Assembly: GCA_022843025.1 (NCBI GenBank)
Contig: JALHOL010000007.1
Coordinates: 248,001-312,000, forward strand
Reading direction: 5' to 3'
DNA from: Paracoccaceae bacterium
GTDB taxonomy: Bacteria; Pseudomonadota; Alphaproteobacteria; Rhodobacterales; Rhodobacteraceae
Length of the DNA: 64,000 nucleotides
Part shown: positions 43,956-53,619 of the stretch, in pieces
How the letters are laid out: each line of letters starts with the position of its first letter
Position numbering within the stretch: the first letter of the stretch is position 1
The notes under the pieces: model-generated
The model's input: only the letters and a program-made list of their open reading frames with translations
Databases searched by the model: none
What the model was told of the DNA's origin: nothing
Position numbers and translations under genes: made by a program

Positions 43956-44045
43956 ATGAAATTCCACGGACTGACGCGCGCACTTGCCATCATCACCGCC
44001 ATGCTGGTCGGCGTGCCCTATCTGATGATCCTCGCCGTCGAATGA
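43956..44045 (+). CDS. Tiny 29-aa single-helix membrane protein
   Basis: A 29-aa frame beginning MKFHGLTRALAIITAMLVGV and ending with a single acidic residue. It is one hydrophobic helix (about residues 7-27) with a basic N-terminus. GAGGGACAAG before the ATG is a convincing ribosome-binding site, which argues for a real small-protein gene. Function unknown. Confidence 0.55.
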   Translation: MKFHGLTRALAIITAMLVGVPYLMILAVE

Positions 44046-44081
44046 CAGCGCAGGCGCGGGGCGGCTCCGCCTCCCCGCGCC

Positions 44082-44366
44082 TTACAGCAGTTCCACCTCG
44101 ACAAAGCGCATCTCCTCGCTGCCTGCGTTGATGACATTGTGCTCCACCCCCGCCATGCGCCGATAGGCGCTGCCTGCGGGCACAAGCACCCGCCGCCGCC
44201 CGCCATCCGGGTCTTCCAGTTCCATATGACAATCCGTCAGCGCGGTGATCACGTAATCATGCCCGTGCCGATGCCAGCCGGTTTCCGCCCCCGGCGCGAA
44301 ATCGAACCGCGTCACCCGCACCTGCGCATCCTCAACCAGCAGCGTGGCCACACATGTCCGCCGCAT
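44082..44366 (-). CDS. Cupin-domain protein
   Basis: A 94-aa single cupin: VEDAQVRVTRFDFAPGAETG, WHRHGHDYVITALTDCHMEL and VLVPAGSAYRRMAGVEHNVI give the canonical metal-binding histidines. Upstream in-frame ATGs at 44381 and 44399 would add 5 or 11 residues; GGGGGGCAAGGGG lies before 44366. Divergent from the RutR gene (98 bases apart). Substrate unknown. Confidence 0.75.
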   Translation of the reverse strand: MRRTCVATLLVEDAQVRVTRFDFAPGAETGWHRHGHDYVITALTDCHMELEDPDGGRRRVLVPAGSAYRRMAGVEHNVINAGSEEMRFVEVELL

Positions 44367-44463
44367 CCCCTTGCCCCCCATGCCGTTAACGCTTTGCATC
44401 CCCCGCAGAATTGCGCCAAGGTCAGCCCAGCGGTAGTTTTTCACAAGAACAAAGTCCCGAACG

Positions 44464-45069
44464 ATGACAAGACCCCGCACGCGCATCCAGCAGAAGAATT
44501 CGGAAACCATCCTCGAAGCGGCGCTTGATGTCTTTTCCACCTACGGCTTTCGCGGTGCGACGCTGGATCAGATCGCCGAAGTGGCGGGCCTGTCAAAACC
44601 AAACCTGCTCTACTATTTCCCCTCGAAAGAGGCGATGCATCAGGCCCTGCTGACACGGCTTCTCGACACATGGCTCGATCCTCTGCGCGAGATGGACGAA
44701 GACGGCGATCCGGTGGCAGAAATCCTTGGCTACGTGCGCCGCAAGATCGAACTGAGCCGCGATTTCCCCCGCGAAAGCCGCCTTTTCGCCAATGAAATCC
44801 TGCAAGGCGCGCCCCGGATGCAGGATGCGATCGAAGGCGATCTCAAACAGCTGGTGGATCAGAAAAGCATCATCCTCACCCGCTGGATGGATCAGGGCCG
44901 CATCGCCCGCCTGCCGCCGCAACATCTGCTCTTTTCGATCTGGGCGCTGACCCAGCATTACGCAGATTTCGACATGCAGGTCCGCGCCGTCCTCGGCCCC
45001 GGCCATGATCCCTTTGCCGAGGCAGGCGATTACCTCGAAACCCTGTTCCGCAAACTGCTGGCCCCTTAA
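44464..45069 (+). CDS. rutR: RutR, TetR family pyrimidine-responsive regulator 2
   Basis: A 201-aa TetR protein closest in sequence to E. coli RutR: HTH ILEAALDVFSTYGFRGATLD and QIAEVAGLSKPNLLYYFPSK, then ELSRDFPRESRLFANEILQG and PPQHLLFSIWALTQHYADFD. RutR is a uracil-responsive repressor of pyrimidine degradation. Two RutR-type paralogues in one cluster suggest division of labour; the palindrome upstream of preT may be the second target type. Confidence 0.85.
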   Translation: MTRPRTRIQQKNSETILEAALDVFSTYGFRGATLDQIAEVAGLSKPNLLYYFPSKEAMHQALLTRLLDTWLDPLREMDEDGDPVAEILGYVRRKIELSRDFPRESRLFANEILQGAPRMQDAIEGDLKQLVDQKSIILTRWMDQGRIARLPPQHLLFSIWALTQHYADFDMQVRAVLGPGHDPFAEAGDYLETLFRKLLAP

Positions 45070-45083
45070 AGGAAGCCCTGCCG

Positions 45084-45107
45084 CTTCATCTTGGCCCAAA
45101 TACCCAA
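45084..45107 (-). repeat. Dispersed intergenic repeat, copy 3
   Basis: Reverse strand reads GGGTATTTGGGCCAAGATGA between the convergent rutR-like gene (stop 45069) and the interrupted monooxygenase gene (stop 45144). Confidence 0.78.
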
Positions 45108-45143
45108 AGAAACGCAGACCCGAGCGCCAACCCGCCGGTTGGG

Positions 45144-46149
<1,006 letters not shown>

Positions 46150-46191
46150 CCAGCAAAGATAGGCAGCCACGCCCGCAGGGGCAATGCAGGA

Positions 46192-46206
46192 TTAACCCAG
46201 CCTTAA
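46192..46206. promoter_or_regulatory. Candidate CtrA box (TTAA-N7-TTAA)
   Basis: TTAA-CCCAGCC-TTAACC matches the CtrA consensus TTAA-N7-TTAAC. It lies 24 bases before the start of the small gene at 46230 and about 43 bases from the start of the divergent monooxygenase gene. Confidence 0.5.
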
Positions 46207-46229
46207 CCCGACTCGGTCAAAGTTTCGGC

Positions 46230-46460
46230 ATGGCACAGGTTATGACATTTTCCAGACGGCCCAAATGGGCAGACAGCATGTTCGCCGCCAAGGCCGCGGT
46301 GAATGGCGGCGTGATCCGCCGTGCGATCCGTGATGTCGACCGCGACATCGGCCGCGCCGCCTTTGAGCTTGAGGTGCGGCGCAGGGGCTTTCACCTGATC
46401 GAATGCGACAACCAGTATATCGTCATCTGCAATGCGGGCAGGATCAACGTCATCTGCTGA
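46230..46460 (+). CDS. Small conserved hypothetical protein (Rhodobacterales type)
   Basis: A 76-aa basic protein (ADSMFAAKAAVNGGVIRRAI, then RRRGFHLIECDNQYIVICN). This type is often mislabelled as phosphoribosylanthranilate isomerase in Rhodobacterales because it sits near trpF, but it is far too short for that enzyme. An in-frame ATG at 46242 is an alternative start. A CtrA-like box precedes it, and three hairpins follow its stop. Confidence 0.75.
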   Translation: MAQVMTFSRRPKWADSMFAAKAAVNGGVIRRAIRDVDRDIGRAAFELEVRRRGFHLIECDNQYIVICNAGRINVIC

Positions 46461-46474
46461 TGATCGCATCAAGC

Positions 46475-46579
46475 GGCTGAAAGTTTTTTCAAAAACTTTC
46501 AGCCAGCCCCACCCCAAAATTTTCCACTGGAAAATTTCGGGGTCCGCGTCCGGAAATCTTTTACAAAAGATTTCCGGAC
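46475..46579. terminator. Cluster of three tandem hairpins between convergent genes
   Basis: Hairpin 1: GGCTGAAAGTTTTT / AAAAACTTTCAGCC (46475-46504), 14-bp perfect. Hairpin 2: CCCCAAAATTTTCC / GGAAAATTTCGGGG (46512-46542), one mismatch. Hairpin 3: GTCCGGAAATCTTTT / AAAAGATTTCCGGAC (46548-46579), 15-bp perfect. They separate the small gene at 46230 from preA and all contain A/T-rich centres. Confidence 0.75.
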
Positions 46580-46591
46580 GGCTGTCTCACT

Positions 46592-47893
46592 TCACTCAGC
46601 CGCTTTTGCCATCGGGTTGTTCGGATGGCTCGTCCAGTTGCCGTAATCGGTCACCACACGCCCCGTGCGCGGGTCGGTCGCGCCTCTCGGCATCTCGACC
46701 ATGGTGATGCAATTCTCCACCGGGCAGACGTTGACGCACAGGTTGCAGGCCACGCATTCATCGTCCTTCACGGTGAACACCCGGCTCGGGCTCATGTCGA
46801 TGGCCTGATGGCTGGTGTCCTCGCAGGCGGCATAGCAGCGCCCGCATTTGATGCAGGCATCCTGGTCGATATGGGCCTTTGTGACGTAGTTCAGGTTCAG
46901 ATACTGCCAATCGGTCACATTCGGCACCGCCCGCCCGATGATCTCATCGATGCTCGCGAACCCCTTCTCGTCCATATATTGCGACAGGCCCGAGATCATC
47001 TCCTGCACGATCTTGAACCCATAGGTCATCGCCGCCGTGCAAACCTGCACGTTCGACGCCCCCAGCGCCATGAACTCCACTGCATCGCGCCAGGTCGTCA
47101 CCCCGCCGATGCCGGAGATCGGCAAGCCACGCGTCTCTGCCGACCGCGCAATCTCGGCCACCATGTTCAGCGCGATCGGCTTCACCGCCGGCCCGCAATA
47201 GCCGCCATGGGTGCCTTTCCCGTCGATCATCGGCTCGGGCGAGAAGGTATCAAGGTTCACCGCCGTGATCGAATTGATCGTGTTGATCAGCGACACCGCA
47301 TCCGCCCCACCCCGCTTGGCCGCTTCGGCAGGTTTGCGGATATCGGCGATATTGGGCGTCAGCTTCACGATGCAGGGCAGCGCGGAATAGTGCTTCACCC
47401 ATTCGGTGACCATCTGGATGTATTCCGGCACCTGCCCCACGGCAGATCCCATCCCGCGCTCGGCCATCCCATGCGGGCACCCAAAGTTAAGCTCCACCCC
47501 ATCCGCCCCGGTATCCTCGATCCGGTGCAGGATGGTCTTCCAGCTTTCCTCGTCGCAGGGCACCATCAGGCTGATGATCATGGCCCGATCCGGATAGTCT
47601 TTCTTGACGCGCCGGATTTCATCCAGGTTGGTCTGCAACGGCCGGTCAGTGATCAACTCGATGTTGTTCAAGCCGAGAAGCCGCCGGTCCGCGCCCCAGA
47701 TCGCGCCATAGCGCGGCCCGTTGACGTTCACCACCGGCGGCCCTTCGCTGCCCAGCGTCTTCCACACCACACCGCCCCAGCCCGCCTCAAAAGCGCGGCG
47801 GACGTTATACTCCTTGTCCGTCGGCGGCGCCGAGGCCAGCCAGAACGGGTTGGGCGAACGAATCCCAAGGAAATTCGAAGTCAGGTCAGCCAT
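46592..47893 (-). CDS. preA: PreA, dihydropyrimidine dehydrogenase (NAD+) catalytic subunit
   Basis: A 433-aa FMN-binding TIM-barrel plus ferredoxin domain that reduces uracil and thymine at the expense of NADH, working with PreT. Features: SPNPFWLASAPPTDK near the N-terminus, NFGCPHGMAERGMGSAVGQ (in parts), TPNIADIRKPAEAAKRGGAD, QVCTAAMTYGFKIVQEM, and two 4Fe-4S sites CIKCGRCYAACEDT and CVACNLCVNVCPVENC. Start at 47893. It is downstream of preT and the dedA gene on the same strand. Confidence 0.93.
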   Translation of the reverse strand: MADLTSNFLGIRSPNPFWLASAPPTDKEYNVRRAFEAGWGGVVWKTLGSEGPPVVNVNGPRYGAIWGADRRLLGLNNIELITDRPLQTNLDEIRRVKKDYPDRAMIISLMVPCDEESWKTILHRIEDTGADGVELNFGCPHGMAERGMGSAVGQVPEYIQMVTEWVKHYSALPCIVKLTPNIADIRKPAEAAKRGGADAVSLINTINSITAVNLDTFSPEPMIDGKGTHGGYCGPAVKPIALNMVAEIARSAETRGLPISGIGGVTTWRDAVEFMALGASNVQVCTAAMTYGFKIVQEMISGLSQYMDEKGFASIDEIIGRAVPNVTDWQYLNLNYVTKAHIDQDACIKCGRCYAACEDTSHQAIDMSPSRVFTVKDDECVACNLCVNVCPVENCITMVEMPRGATDPRTGRVVTDYGNWTSHPNNPMAKAAE

Positions 47894-47968
47894 GAAAGCC
47901 TCCATATTGGCGTGCGGAAGCGTCGCCCAAAGGCGCGCCCGTCGTTTTGCTATGTGTGAAGGAAGGGG

Positions 47969-48505
47969 TCAGAACCCCAGCAGATTCCAGAACCAGCCGA
48001 TGATGATCCCGCCGATCTCGCCGAATTTCGGGATGACATAGGCCCAGGCCAGCGCGGCGATCACGTTCACGGCCATGAACAGCGGAAAGGCCATGCGCGT
48101 CATGCCCGCGAACAGAAAGATCACCGGGCGCAGCGGCCCGAAGAAATGGCCCAGAAACACCGCGCCCACGCCCCATTTGCGAAAGGCTTCGCTCGCCTGT
48201 TCCACCAGATCGGGATGGTCGCGCAGCGGCCACATGCCCAAAATGCGCCCGCCGAACCGCAGCCCCAGCCAATAGCTGAAGGTGGAGCCGATCACCGCCC
48301 CCAACGCCGCCCCGGCCCAGATCGGAAAGAACGGCACCGCCCCGGTCGCCACCATCGCGCCGACGCCCACCAGAATGGCGGTCGACGGCACGGCGATGGA
48401 CAGAAAGGCTGTCGTCTCTGCCGCGGCAAAAACCAGCGCCAGCCAGAACGACCATTCCTGATGCCGTTCGATGAAGGCGATCGCCGCCTCGGTCCACGAT
48501 TCCAT
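47969..48505 (-). CDS. DedA-family membrane protein
   Basis: A 178-aa inner-membrane protein with helices and the DedA core (GSTFSYWLGLRFGGRILGMW, AFRKWGVGAVFLGHFFGPLR, PVIFLFAGMTRMAFPLFMAV). DedA proteins act in lipid or C55 carrier flipping and membrane homeostasis. It lies between preT and preA on the same strand with gaps of 69 and 75 bases, so it probably shares their transcript although a pyrimidine role is not expected. Confidence 0.85.
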   Translation of the reverse strand: MESWTEAAIAFIERHQEWSFWLALVFAAAETTAFLSIAVPSTAILVGVGAMVATGAVPFFPIWAGAALGAVIGSTFSYWLGLRFGGRILGMWPLRDHPDLVEQASEAFRKWGVGAVFLGHFFGPLRPVIFLFAGMTRMAFPLFMAVNVIAALAWAYVIPKFGEIGGIIIGWFWNLLGF

Positions 48506-48574
48506 GCGGCGCCTCCTCTAACGGCACCGCAGATGGGGCTTTTCCGCGCCCCGGTAAAGGGGGGCTGGCGAAAA

Positions 48575-49918
48575 TCATGTCCGCGCCGCCATCAGCGTGG
48601 CATGGATGTCCGCGGCCGCGTCGCGGCCTTCGGCCACCGCAGTCACCGTCAGGTCGTCCCCGCCCGCCGCACAATCGCCCCCGGCCCAGATCCCGTTCAC
48701 CGACGTGCGCCCGGCCCCGGTCACGGCGATCTTGCCGCCGGCCAGAGCAATCCCTTCGGGCGCGCCAGTCAGCGTCTGGCCGATGGCCTTGTACAACTGA
48801 TCCGCCTTCAGCCGGAACGTCTCGCCTGTGGTCTTCAACCCATCCGGTCCCTCAGAGGTATAGGCGAATTCCACCTCGGCCACGGCGCCATTGCCATGCA
48901 CGGCCACCGGGGTGGCGTTGCAGATGATCCGCACGCCCGCACTGGTGGCATGTTCCTGCTCATATCCGCTGGCGCTCATCTTCGCCTGATCCCGGCGATA
49001 GACGATGGTCACGTTCTCCGCGCCCAGCAGCCGCGATTGCACGGCCGCATCCACCGCCGTCATCCCGCCGCCGATCACCACCACATCACGGCCCACCGGC
49101 AGCACCGACTTGTCTGCCGCCTGCCGCAACTCGGCGATGAAATCCACCGCGTTGCGCACATTGCCCCGGTCCTCGCCGGGCGCGCGCAGGGCATTCACCC
49201 CCGCCAGCCCCATGCCCAGGAACACCGCGTCAAAATCGCCCTGCAACTGCGCAAGCGATACATCCCGCCCCAGCGCCATCCCGGTCTTGATGGTGATTCC
49301 GCCGATCTTCAGCAGCCACTCCACCTCATCCTGCGCGAAATCGCCCACAGCCTTATACTGCGCGATCCCGTATTCGTTCAGACCGCCCGCCTTGGCGCGC
49401 GCGTCATAGATCACGACGTCATGCCCTTTCATCGCCAGCCGATGCGCACAGGCCAGCCCCGCCGGCCCCGCCCCGACCACCGCGATCTTGCGCCCCGTCG
49501 CCGCGGCGCGCGCAAAGGGATGCACCCCCTTGGCCATCAGCGTATCCGTGGCGAACCGCTGCAACCGCCCGATCTCCACCGGTTTGCCCTCCGCCACTTC
49601 GCGAACGCAGACCTCTTCACACAGCGTCTCGGTTGGGCAGACGCGGGCGCACATGCCGCCCAGAATATTCTGTGAAAGGATCGTCCGCGCCGCCGCATCC
49701 GGTGTGCCGGTAGCGATCTGGCGGATGAACAGCGGAATGTCGATGCTCGTGGGACAGGCCGTCATGCAGGGCGCATCATGGCAGAAATAGCAGCGATCAG
49801 CCGCCACCCGCGCCTCATGTCCGTCCAGCGGCGGCTCATGATCGGTGAAGTTTCCGGCAAGCACATCGGCTGGCAGACGCCCCGGCACGACACCGGGCGT
49901 TAGCGGGCTGTTGGACAA
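48575..49918 (-). CDS. preT: PreT, dihydropyrimidine dehydrogenase NAD-linked subunit
   Basis: A 447-aa glutamate-synthase-beta-like electron-transfer subunit that passes electrons from NAD(P)H to PreA. N-terminal Cys clusters (ADRCYFCHDAPCMTACPTSI, GGMCARVCPTETLCEEVCVR), FAD motif IAVVGAGPAGLACAHRLAMK, and NAD motif VVVIGGGMTAVDAAVQSRLL are visible. A TTG at 49918 with AGGGAGAG upstream is the best start; another TTG at 49984 adjoins an operator palindrome and is less likely. First gene of the preT-dedA-preA operon. Confidence 0.9.
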   Translation of the reverse strand: MSNSPLTPGVVPGRLPADVLAGNFTDHEPPLDGHEARVAADRCYFCHDAPCMTACPTSIDIPLFIRQIATGTPDAAARTILSQNILGGMCARVCPTETLCEEVCVREVAEGKPVEIGRLQRFATDTLMAKGVHPFARAAATGRKIAVVGAGPAGLACAHRLAMKGHDVVIYDARAKAGGLNEYGIAQYKAVGDFAQDEVEWLLKIGGITIKTGMALGRDVSLAQLQGDFDAVFLGMGLAGVNALRAPGEDRGNVRNAVDFIAELRQAADKSVLPVGRDVVVIGGGMTAVDAAVQSRLLGAENVTIVYRRDQAKMSASGYEQEHATSAGVRIICNATPVAVHGNGAVAEVEFAYTSEGPDGLKTTGETFRLKADQLYKAIGQTLTGAPEGIALAGGKIAVTGAGRTSVNGIWAGGDCAAGGDDLTVTAVAEGRDAAADIHATLMAART

Positions 49919-49984
49919 GGCAATCTCTCCCTGTTTGCTGTTCTTTGTTAAGGAAAGGCTGCCATAGGGTCTGTTTTTTATCAA

Positions 49985-50000
49985 ACGGTAAAATTACCGT
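49985..50000. promoter_or_regulatory. 7-2-7 palindrome upstream of preT (TetR-type operator candidate)
   Basis: ACGGTAA-AA-TTACCGT, perfect 7-bp arms with 2-base centre, same geometry as the RutR sites at 42625 and 42659 but a different sequence. About 67 bases upstream of the preT start. Confidence 0.6.
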
Positions 50001-50198
50001 CAGGGCAGAATTTTCCCCCTCCCGGCCCCAATCCGCTTTGGATGCCTGAAAATCAGGCGAGCCCGCCCTGCACATCGCCGCTTTTCACCCCCGGCAGGGT
50101 GGCGTATAAGCACGCGATCCCTGGCGCTGCCCCTCTGGCATCCCCAGATGGACAGGCAGAAATGAACCCCGGCGCAACGTCGCCAGCAGAGGACCGGC

Positions 50199-50693
50199 AT
50201 GAGCAAGCACACTTCCGAAGCCGATGTCGCCTTTATCCAGGCGCTCGCGGAACTTCTGAACAAGAACGAACTGACGGAATTGTCGGTCAAACGCGAATAT
50301 GGCGAAGATGACAGCCTCGAAGTGCGCGTCGTCAAACAGTCCAACGTCGTCACCATGACCGCCGCCGCGCCCGCCCCGGTCTATGCCGCAGCCCCTGCTG
50401 CCACCGCCGCCGCTGCGCCCGCAGGCGCCCCGGCCGCACCGGAAGATCCGGCACAGCATCCCGGCGCCGTGACCTCGCCCATGGTCGGCACCTGCTATCT
50501 GGCCTCCGAACCCGGTGCCACGCCCTTCATCACCGTCGGCGCCACCGTGGCCGAGGGCCAGACCGTCCTCATCATCGAAGCGATGAAGACGATGAACCAG
50601 ATCCCCGCGCCCAAGGCCGGTGTCGTCAAGCGCATCCTCGTCGAAGACGGCACGCCGGTCGAATACGGCGCACCGCTCCTGATCATCGAATAA
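50199..50693 (+). CDS. accB: Acetyl-CoA carboxylase biotin carboxyl carrier protein
   Basis: A 164-aa BCCP. Biotin-attachment Lys 130 is in EAMKTMN; the N-terminal helical domain (about 1-45) is followed by an Ala/Pro-rich flexible linker (about 55-90) and the biotinyl domain ([20 protein letters not shown]). Carries CO2 for fatty-acid synthesis. It is 10 bases before accC. Confidence 0.95.
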   Translation: MSKHTSEADVAFIQALAELLNKNELTELSVKREYGEDDSLEVRVVKQSNVVTMTAAAPAPVYAAAPAATAAAAPAGAPAAPEDPAQHPGAVTSPMVGTCYLASEPGATPFITVGATVAEGQTVLIIEAMKTMNQIPAPKAGVVKRILVEDGTPVEYGAPLLIIE

Positions 50694-50703
50694 GGGCCGC
50701 GCC

Positions 50704-52053
50704 ATGTTCGAAAAGATCCTGATCGCCAACCGGGGCGAAATCGCATTGCGCGTCATCCGCGCCGCCCGGGAAATGGGGATCAAGTCGGTCGCCGTGCATT
50801 CCACCGCCGATGCCGATGCGATGCATGTCCGCATGGCCGATGAATCGGTCTGCATCGGCCCGGCCTCGTCCACCTCCTCTTATCTCAACAAGGCCGCAAT
50901 CATCTCGGCCTGTGAGATCACGGGCGCGCAGGCCGTCCATCCCGGCTATGGCTTCCTGTCGGAAAACGCCGCCTTCGCGCAGGCGCTGGAAGATCACGGC
51001 ATCACCTTCATCGGCCCCTCGGCGGAACATATCCGCATCATGGGCGACAAGATCACCGCCAAGGAAACCGCCAAGGCGCTGGGTATCCCGGTCGTCCCCG
51101 GTTCTGAAGGGGGCGTCGCTGATTTCGAATCCGCCATCGGCGTGGCCGCAGGTATCGGCTTTCCGGTCATCATCAAGGCCACCGCCGGCGGCGGCGGTCG
51201 CGGCATGAAAGTCGCCCGCAACGCCGAAGAGTTGGAAGTCGCCTTCCGCACCGCGCGTTCGGAATCCAAGGCCGCCTTCGGCAATGACGAAGTCTATATC
51301 GAGAAATACCTCCAAAAGCCCCGCCACATCGAAATTCAGGTCTTCGGTGACGGCAAGGGCAACGCCGTACATCTGGGCGAACGCGACTGCTCGCTTCAGC
51401 GCCGCCACCAGAAAGTGTTCGAAGAGGCACCCGGCCCCTCCATCACCCCCAAAATGCGCGCCGAAATTGGCAAAATCTGCGCCGAGGCCGTGGCCAAGAT
51501 CAATTACATCGGCGCTGGCACCGTCGAGTTCCTCTATGAAGACGGCAACTTCTACTTCATCGAGATGAACACCCGCCTTCAGGTCGAACATCCGGTGACC
51601 GAGGCGATCTTCGGCGTCGACCTTGTCCGCGAACAGATCCGCGTCGCCGCTGGCCTGCCCATGTCCTTCAAGCAAGAAGACCTGGAAATCAACGGCCACG
51701 CGATCGAGGTGCGGATCAACGCGGAAAAGCTCCCCAACTTCGCCCCCTGCCCTGGCAAGGTGCGCGTGTTCCACGCGCCGGGCGGTCTGGGCGTGCGCAT
51801 GGACAGCGCGCTTTACGGCGGCTACTCCATCCCGCCCTATTACGACAGCCTGATCGGCAAGCTCATCGTCCACGGCCGCGACCGGCCCGAAGCGCTGGCC
51901 CGCCTGCGCCGCGCGTTGGGGGAATTGATCGTCGACGGGATCGACACCACGGTTCCGCTGTTCGATGCGCTGCTGGCCGAACCCGATATCCAGTCGGGCG
52001 AATACAATATCCACTGGCTGGAAAAATGGCTCGCCGCCCAGTTCGGCGAATAA
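50704..52053 (+). CDS. accC: Acetyl-CoA carboxylase biotin carboxylase subunit
   Basis: A 449-aa ATP-grasp biotin carboxylase. Visible: [87 protein letters not shown]. Carboxylates biotin on AccB. Directly after accB, classic accBC operon. Confidence 0.96.
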   Translation: MFEKILIANRGEIALRVIRAAREMGIKSVAVHSTADADAMHVRMADESVCIGPASSTSSYLNKAAIISACEITGAQAVHPGYGFLSENAAFAQALEDHGITFIGPSAEHIRIMGDKITAKETAKALGIPVVPGSEGGVADFESAIGVAAGIGFPVIIKATAGGGGRGMKVARNAEELEVAFRTARSESKAAFGNDEVYIEKYLQKPRHIEIQVFGDGKGNAVHLGERDCSLQRRHQKVFEEAPGPSITPKMRAEIGKICAEAVAKINYIGAGTVEFLYEDGNFYFIEMNTRLQVEHPVTEAIFGVDLVREQIRVAAGLPMSFKQEDLEINGHAIEVRINAEKLPNFAPCPGKVRVFHAPGGLGVRMDSALYGGYSIPPYYDSLIGKLIVHGRDRPEALARLRRALGELIVDGIDTTVPLFDALLAEPDIQSGEYNIHWLEKWLAAQFGE

Positions 52054-52063
52054 TATGAACACG

Positions 52064-52105
52064 CGGCGCCCCCTTGGCGCCGCGACAAATTCCTTTCAGG
52101 GAATT
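52064..52105 (+). terminator. Two hairpins between accC and aat
   Basis: CGGCGCC-CCCTT-GGCGCCG (52064-52082) and CAAATTCC-TTTCAG-GGAATTTG (52084-52105), both perfect, in the 68-base gap between accC and aat. No T-run, so this may be a processing or attenuation site rather than a full terminator. Confidence 0.5.
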
Positions 52106-52121
52106 TGCTTCTGGCGGCCCC

Positions 52122-52772
52122 ATGAACCTTCCGGCCATCACCCCTGACATCCTGCTGCGCGCCTATGCGGCGGGCATCTTTCCGATGGCAGAAAGCCGCG
52201 ACGATCCGCAGATCCATTGGGTCGATCCGCGCCGCCGGGGCATCCTGCCGCTGGACGGGTTCCACATCTCGCGTTCACTGCGCAGCCGCCTGCTGCGCGC
52301 CGACTGGCGCGTCACCGCCGACACCGCCTTTGCCGAAACCGTGCAGGCCTGCGCCGACCGCGATGAAACCTGGATCAACGCGACGATCTTTTCCAATTAC
52401 GTTGCCCTCCACCACACAGGCCATGCCCATTCGATTGAGGTATGGGAAAACGACGAACTCATCGGCGGCGTCTATGGCGTCACGCTCGGCAGCGCCTTCT
52501 TCGGGGAAAGCATGTTCTCGCGCCGCACCGATGCGTCAAAGCTCGCGCTGGCCTACACCGTGCATCGCCTGCGCGCAGGCGGCTTCACCCTGTTTGATAC
52601 CCAATTCCTGACGCCGCATCTGGCCAGCCTTGGCGGTCTGGAAATCCCGCGCGGCGATTACCACCGCCGCCTCGCACGCGCCCTGACGGAAACAGCCAGC
52701 TTTCACCCGCCGGGCTATTCGCCCTCGCCCTCGGATGTCGCCTCATCCGGCACGGGTGCCACTTCCGGATAA
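52122..52772 (+). CDS. aat: Leucyl/phenylalanyl-tRNA-protein transferase
   Basis: A 216-aa enzyme that adds Leu or Phe to N-terminal Lys or Arg of proteins, marking them for the ClpAPS N-degron pathway. Motifs: RAYAAGIFPMAESRDDPQIH, WVDPRRRGILPL, GVTLGSAFFGESMFSR, TLFDTQFLTPHLASLGG. Its 3' end overlaps the convergent DUF2155 gene by 58 bases. Confidence 0.93.
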   Translation: MNLPAITPDILLRAYAAGIFPMAESRDDPQIHWVDPRRRGILPLDGFHISRSLRSRLLRADWRVTADTAFAETVQACADRDETWINATIFSNYVALHHTGHAHSIEVWENDELIGGVYGVTLGSAFFGESMFSRRTDASKLALAYTVHRLRAGGFTLFDTQFLTPHLASLGGLEIPRGDYHRRLARALTETASFHPPGYSPSPSDVASSGTGATSG

Positions 52773-53146
52773 TCGCAGCGCAGCACCCAAACGTCATAGC
52801 GCGGATGATCCAGCGCCGACAGCGCGGGCGATGACGCCACCATCCACCCTTCGAATACAGGCGTTGCCACGCCCGTCGCCGCCGCAGTGCCCGTATCCAT
52901 AATGGTCAGATGCGCCTGTGCGTCCGACGCTGGGTTATCCGCCGGATAGCGGCAGGCATCCAGCCGGATCGTCAACCGCCCCGACACCGCCTCTTGCCCC
53001 AGCGCCAATTCGATATCGGCCGTTTCTCCGGTCAGCTTGTCCAGCCAGCGCAGAATGCCCGCCTCACTCTCGCCATACTGCTGCGCGGCCAAAGGCCCCG
53101 CCAACAGGCCCAGCATGGCCAGCGACCCCAGCGCGCGGGCGATCAT
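52715..53146 (-). CDS. DUF2155-domain periplasmic protein
   Basis: A 143-aa protein with a signal peptide (ARALGSLAMLGLLAGPLAAQ) and the DUF2155 core (VFEGWMVASSPALSALDHPR, YDVWVLRC). Role unknown; it belongs to the conserved accBC-aat-DUF2155-mlaD-NDUFA12 block of alphaproteobacteria. Its start overlaps the mlaD stop by 4 bases. Confidence 0.86.
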   Translation of the reverse strand: MIARALGSLAMLGLLAGPLAAQQYGESEAGILRWLDKLTGETADIELALGQEAVSGRLTIRLDACRYPADNPASDAQAHLTIMDTGTAAATGVATPVFEGWMVASSPALSALDHPRYDVWVLRCDYPEVAPVPDEATSEGEGE

Positions 53147-53619
53147 TCGACCGCACCACCTTCTGGTGCCGCCGCCTCATCGCCGCCCCCGGCGAATTTC
53201 ATCATCAGCGAAATCACCGACACCGCGCCTTGCGTATCCTCGATCTCCGCCCCGGCCTCCAGATTGTCCAACGACCCACCCGGCACCAGTTCCACGAAAT
53301 TCCCGCCCAGCAACCCCTCGGACGAAATCAGCGCCGCCGAGTCATCCGGCAACAGCACGTTCTGCTGCACATTCAACCGCGCATCGGCAAAGAATGTCTC
53401 GGGGTTCAGTTCCAGCCCCGTCACCGTGCCGACCTTCACCCCCGCCAGCCGCACATCCGTACCGACCCGGATCCCCTCGACCGACCGGAACGATGCCACC
53501 AGCTCATAGCTGCCCGATGCTTGTGACGTCACACCCGTCTGCTGACCAGCATAGACCAGAAAGCCGATCGCGGCCGCCAGAACCGCCGCCCCGGCCAGAA
53601 CTTCCGCACGATTCTCCAT
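53143..53619 (-). CDS. mlaD: MlaD-like MCE-domain lipid transport protein
   Basis: A 158-aa protein with an N-terminal membrane anchor (VLAGAAVLAAAIGFLVYAGQ) and an MCE domain (ELVASFRSVEGIRVGTDVRL, AGVKVGTVTGLELNPETFFA, GLLGGNFVELVPGGSLDNL). MlaD forms the periplasmic hexamer of the phospholipid-trafficking Mla system. Its start overlaps the stop of the NDUFA12 gene (TGATG). Confidence 0.9.
   Translation of the reverse strand: MENRAEVLAGAAVLAAAIGFLVYAGQQTGVTSQASGSYELVASFRSVEGIRVGTDVRLAGVKVGTVTGLELNPETFFADARLNVQQNVLLPDDSAALISSEGLLGGNFVELVPGGSLDNLEAGAEIEDTQGAVSVISLMMKFAGGGDEAAAPEGGAVE

Noticed and set aside
46230-46460. Phosphoribosylanthranilate isomerase (TrpF)
   Set aside because: Only 76 aa and no TIM-barrel motifs; the label is a known misannotation pattern for this small family.
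46625-47959. 444-aa open frame opposite preA
   Set aside because: Shadow frame; preA has both 4Fe-4S sites and FMN-binding segments.
50683-52062. 459-aa open frame on the minus strand opposite accC
   Set aside because: No ribosome-binding site or domain; accC on the other strand is unambiguous.
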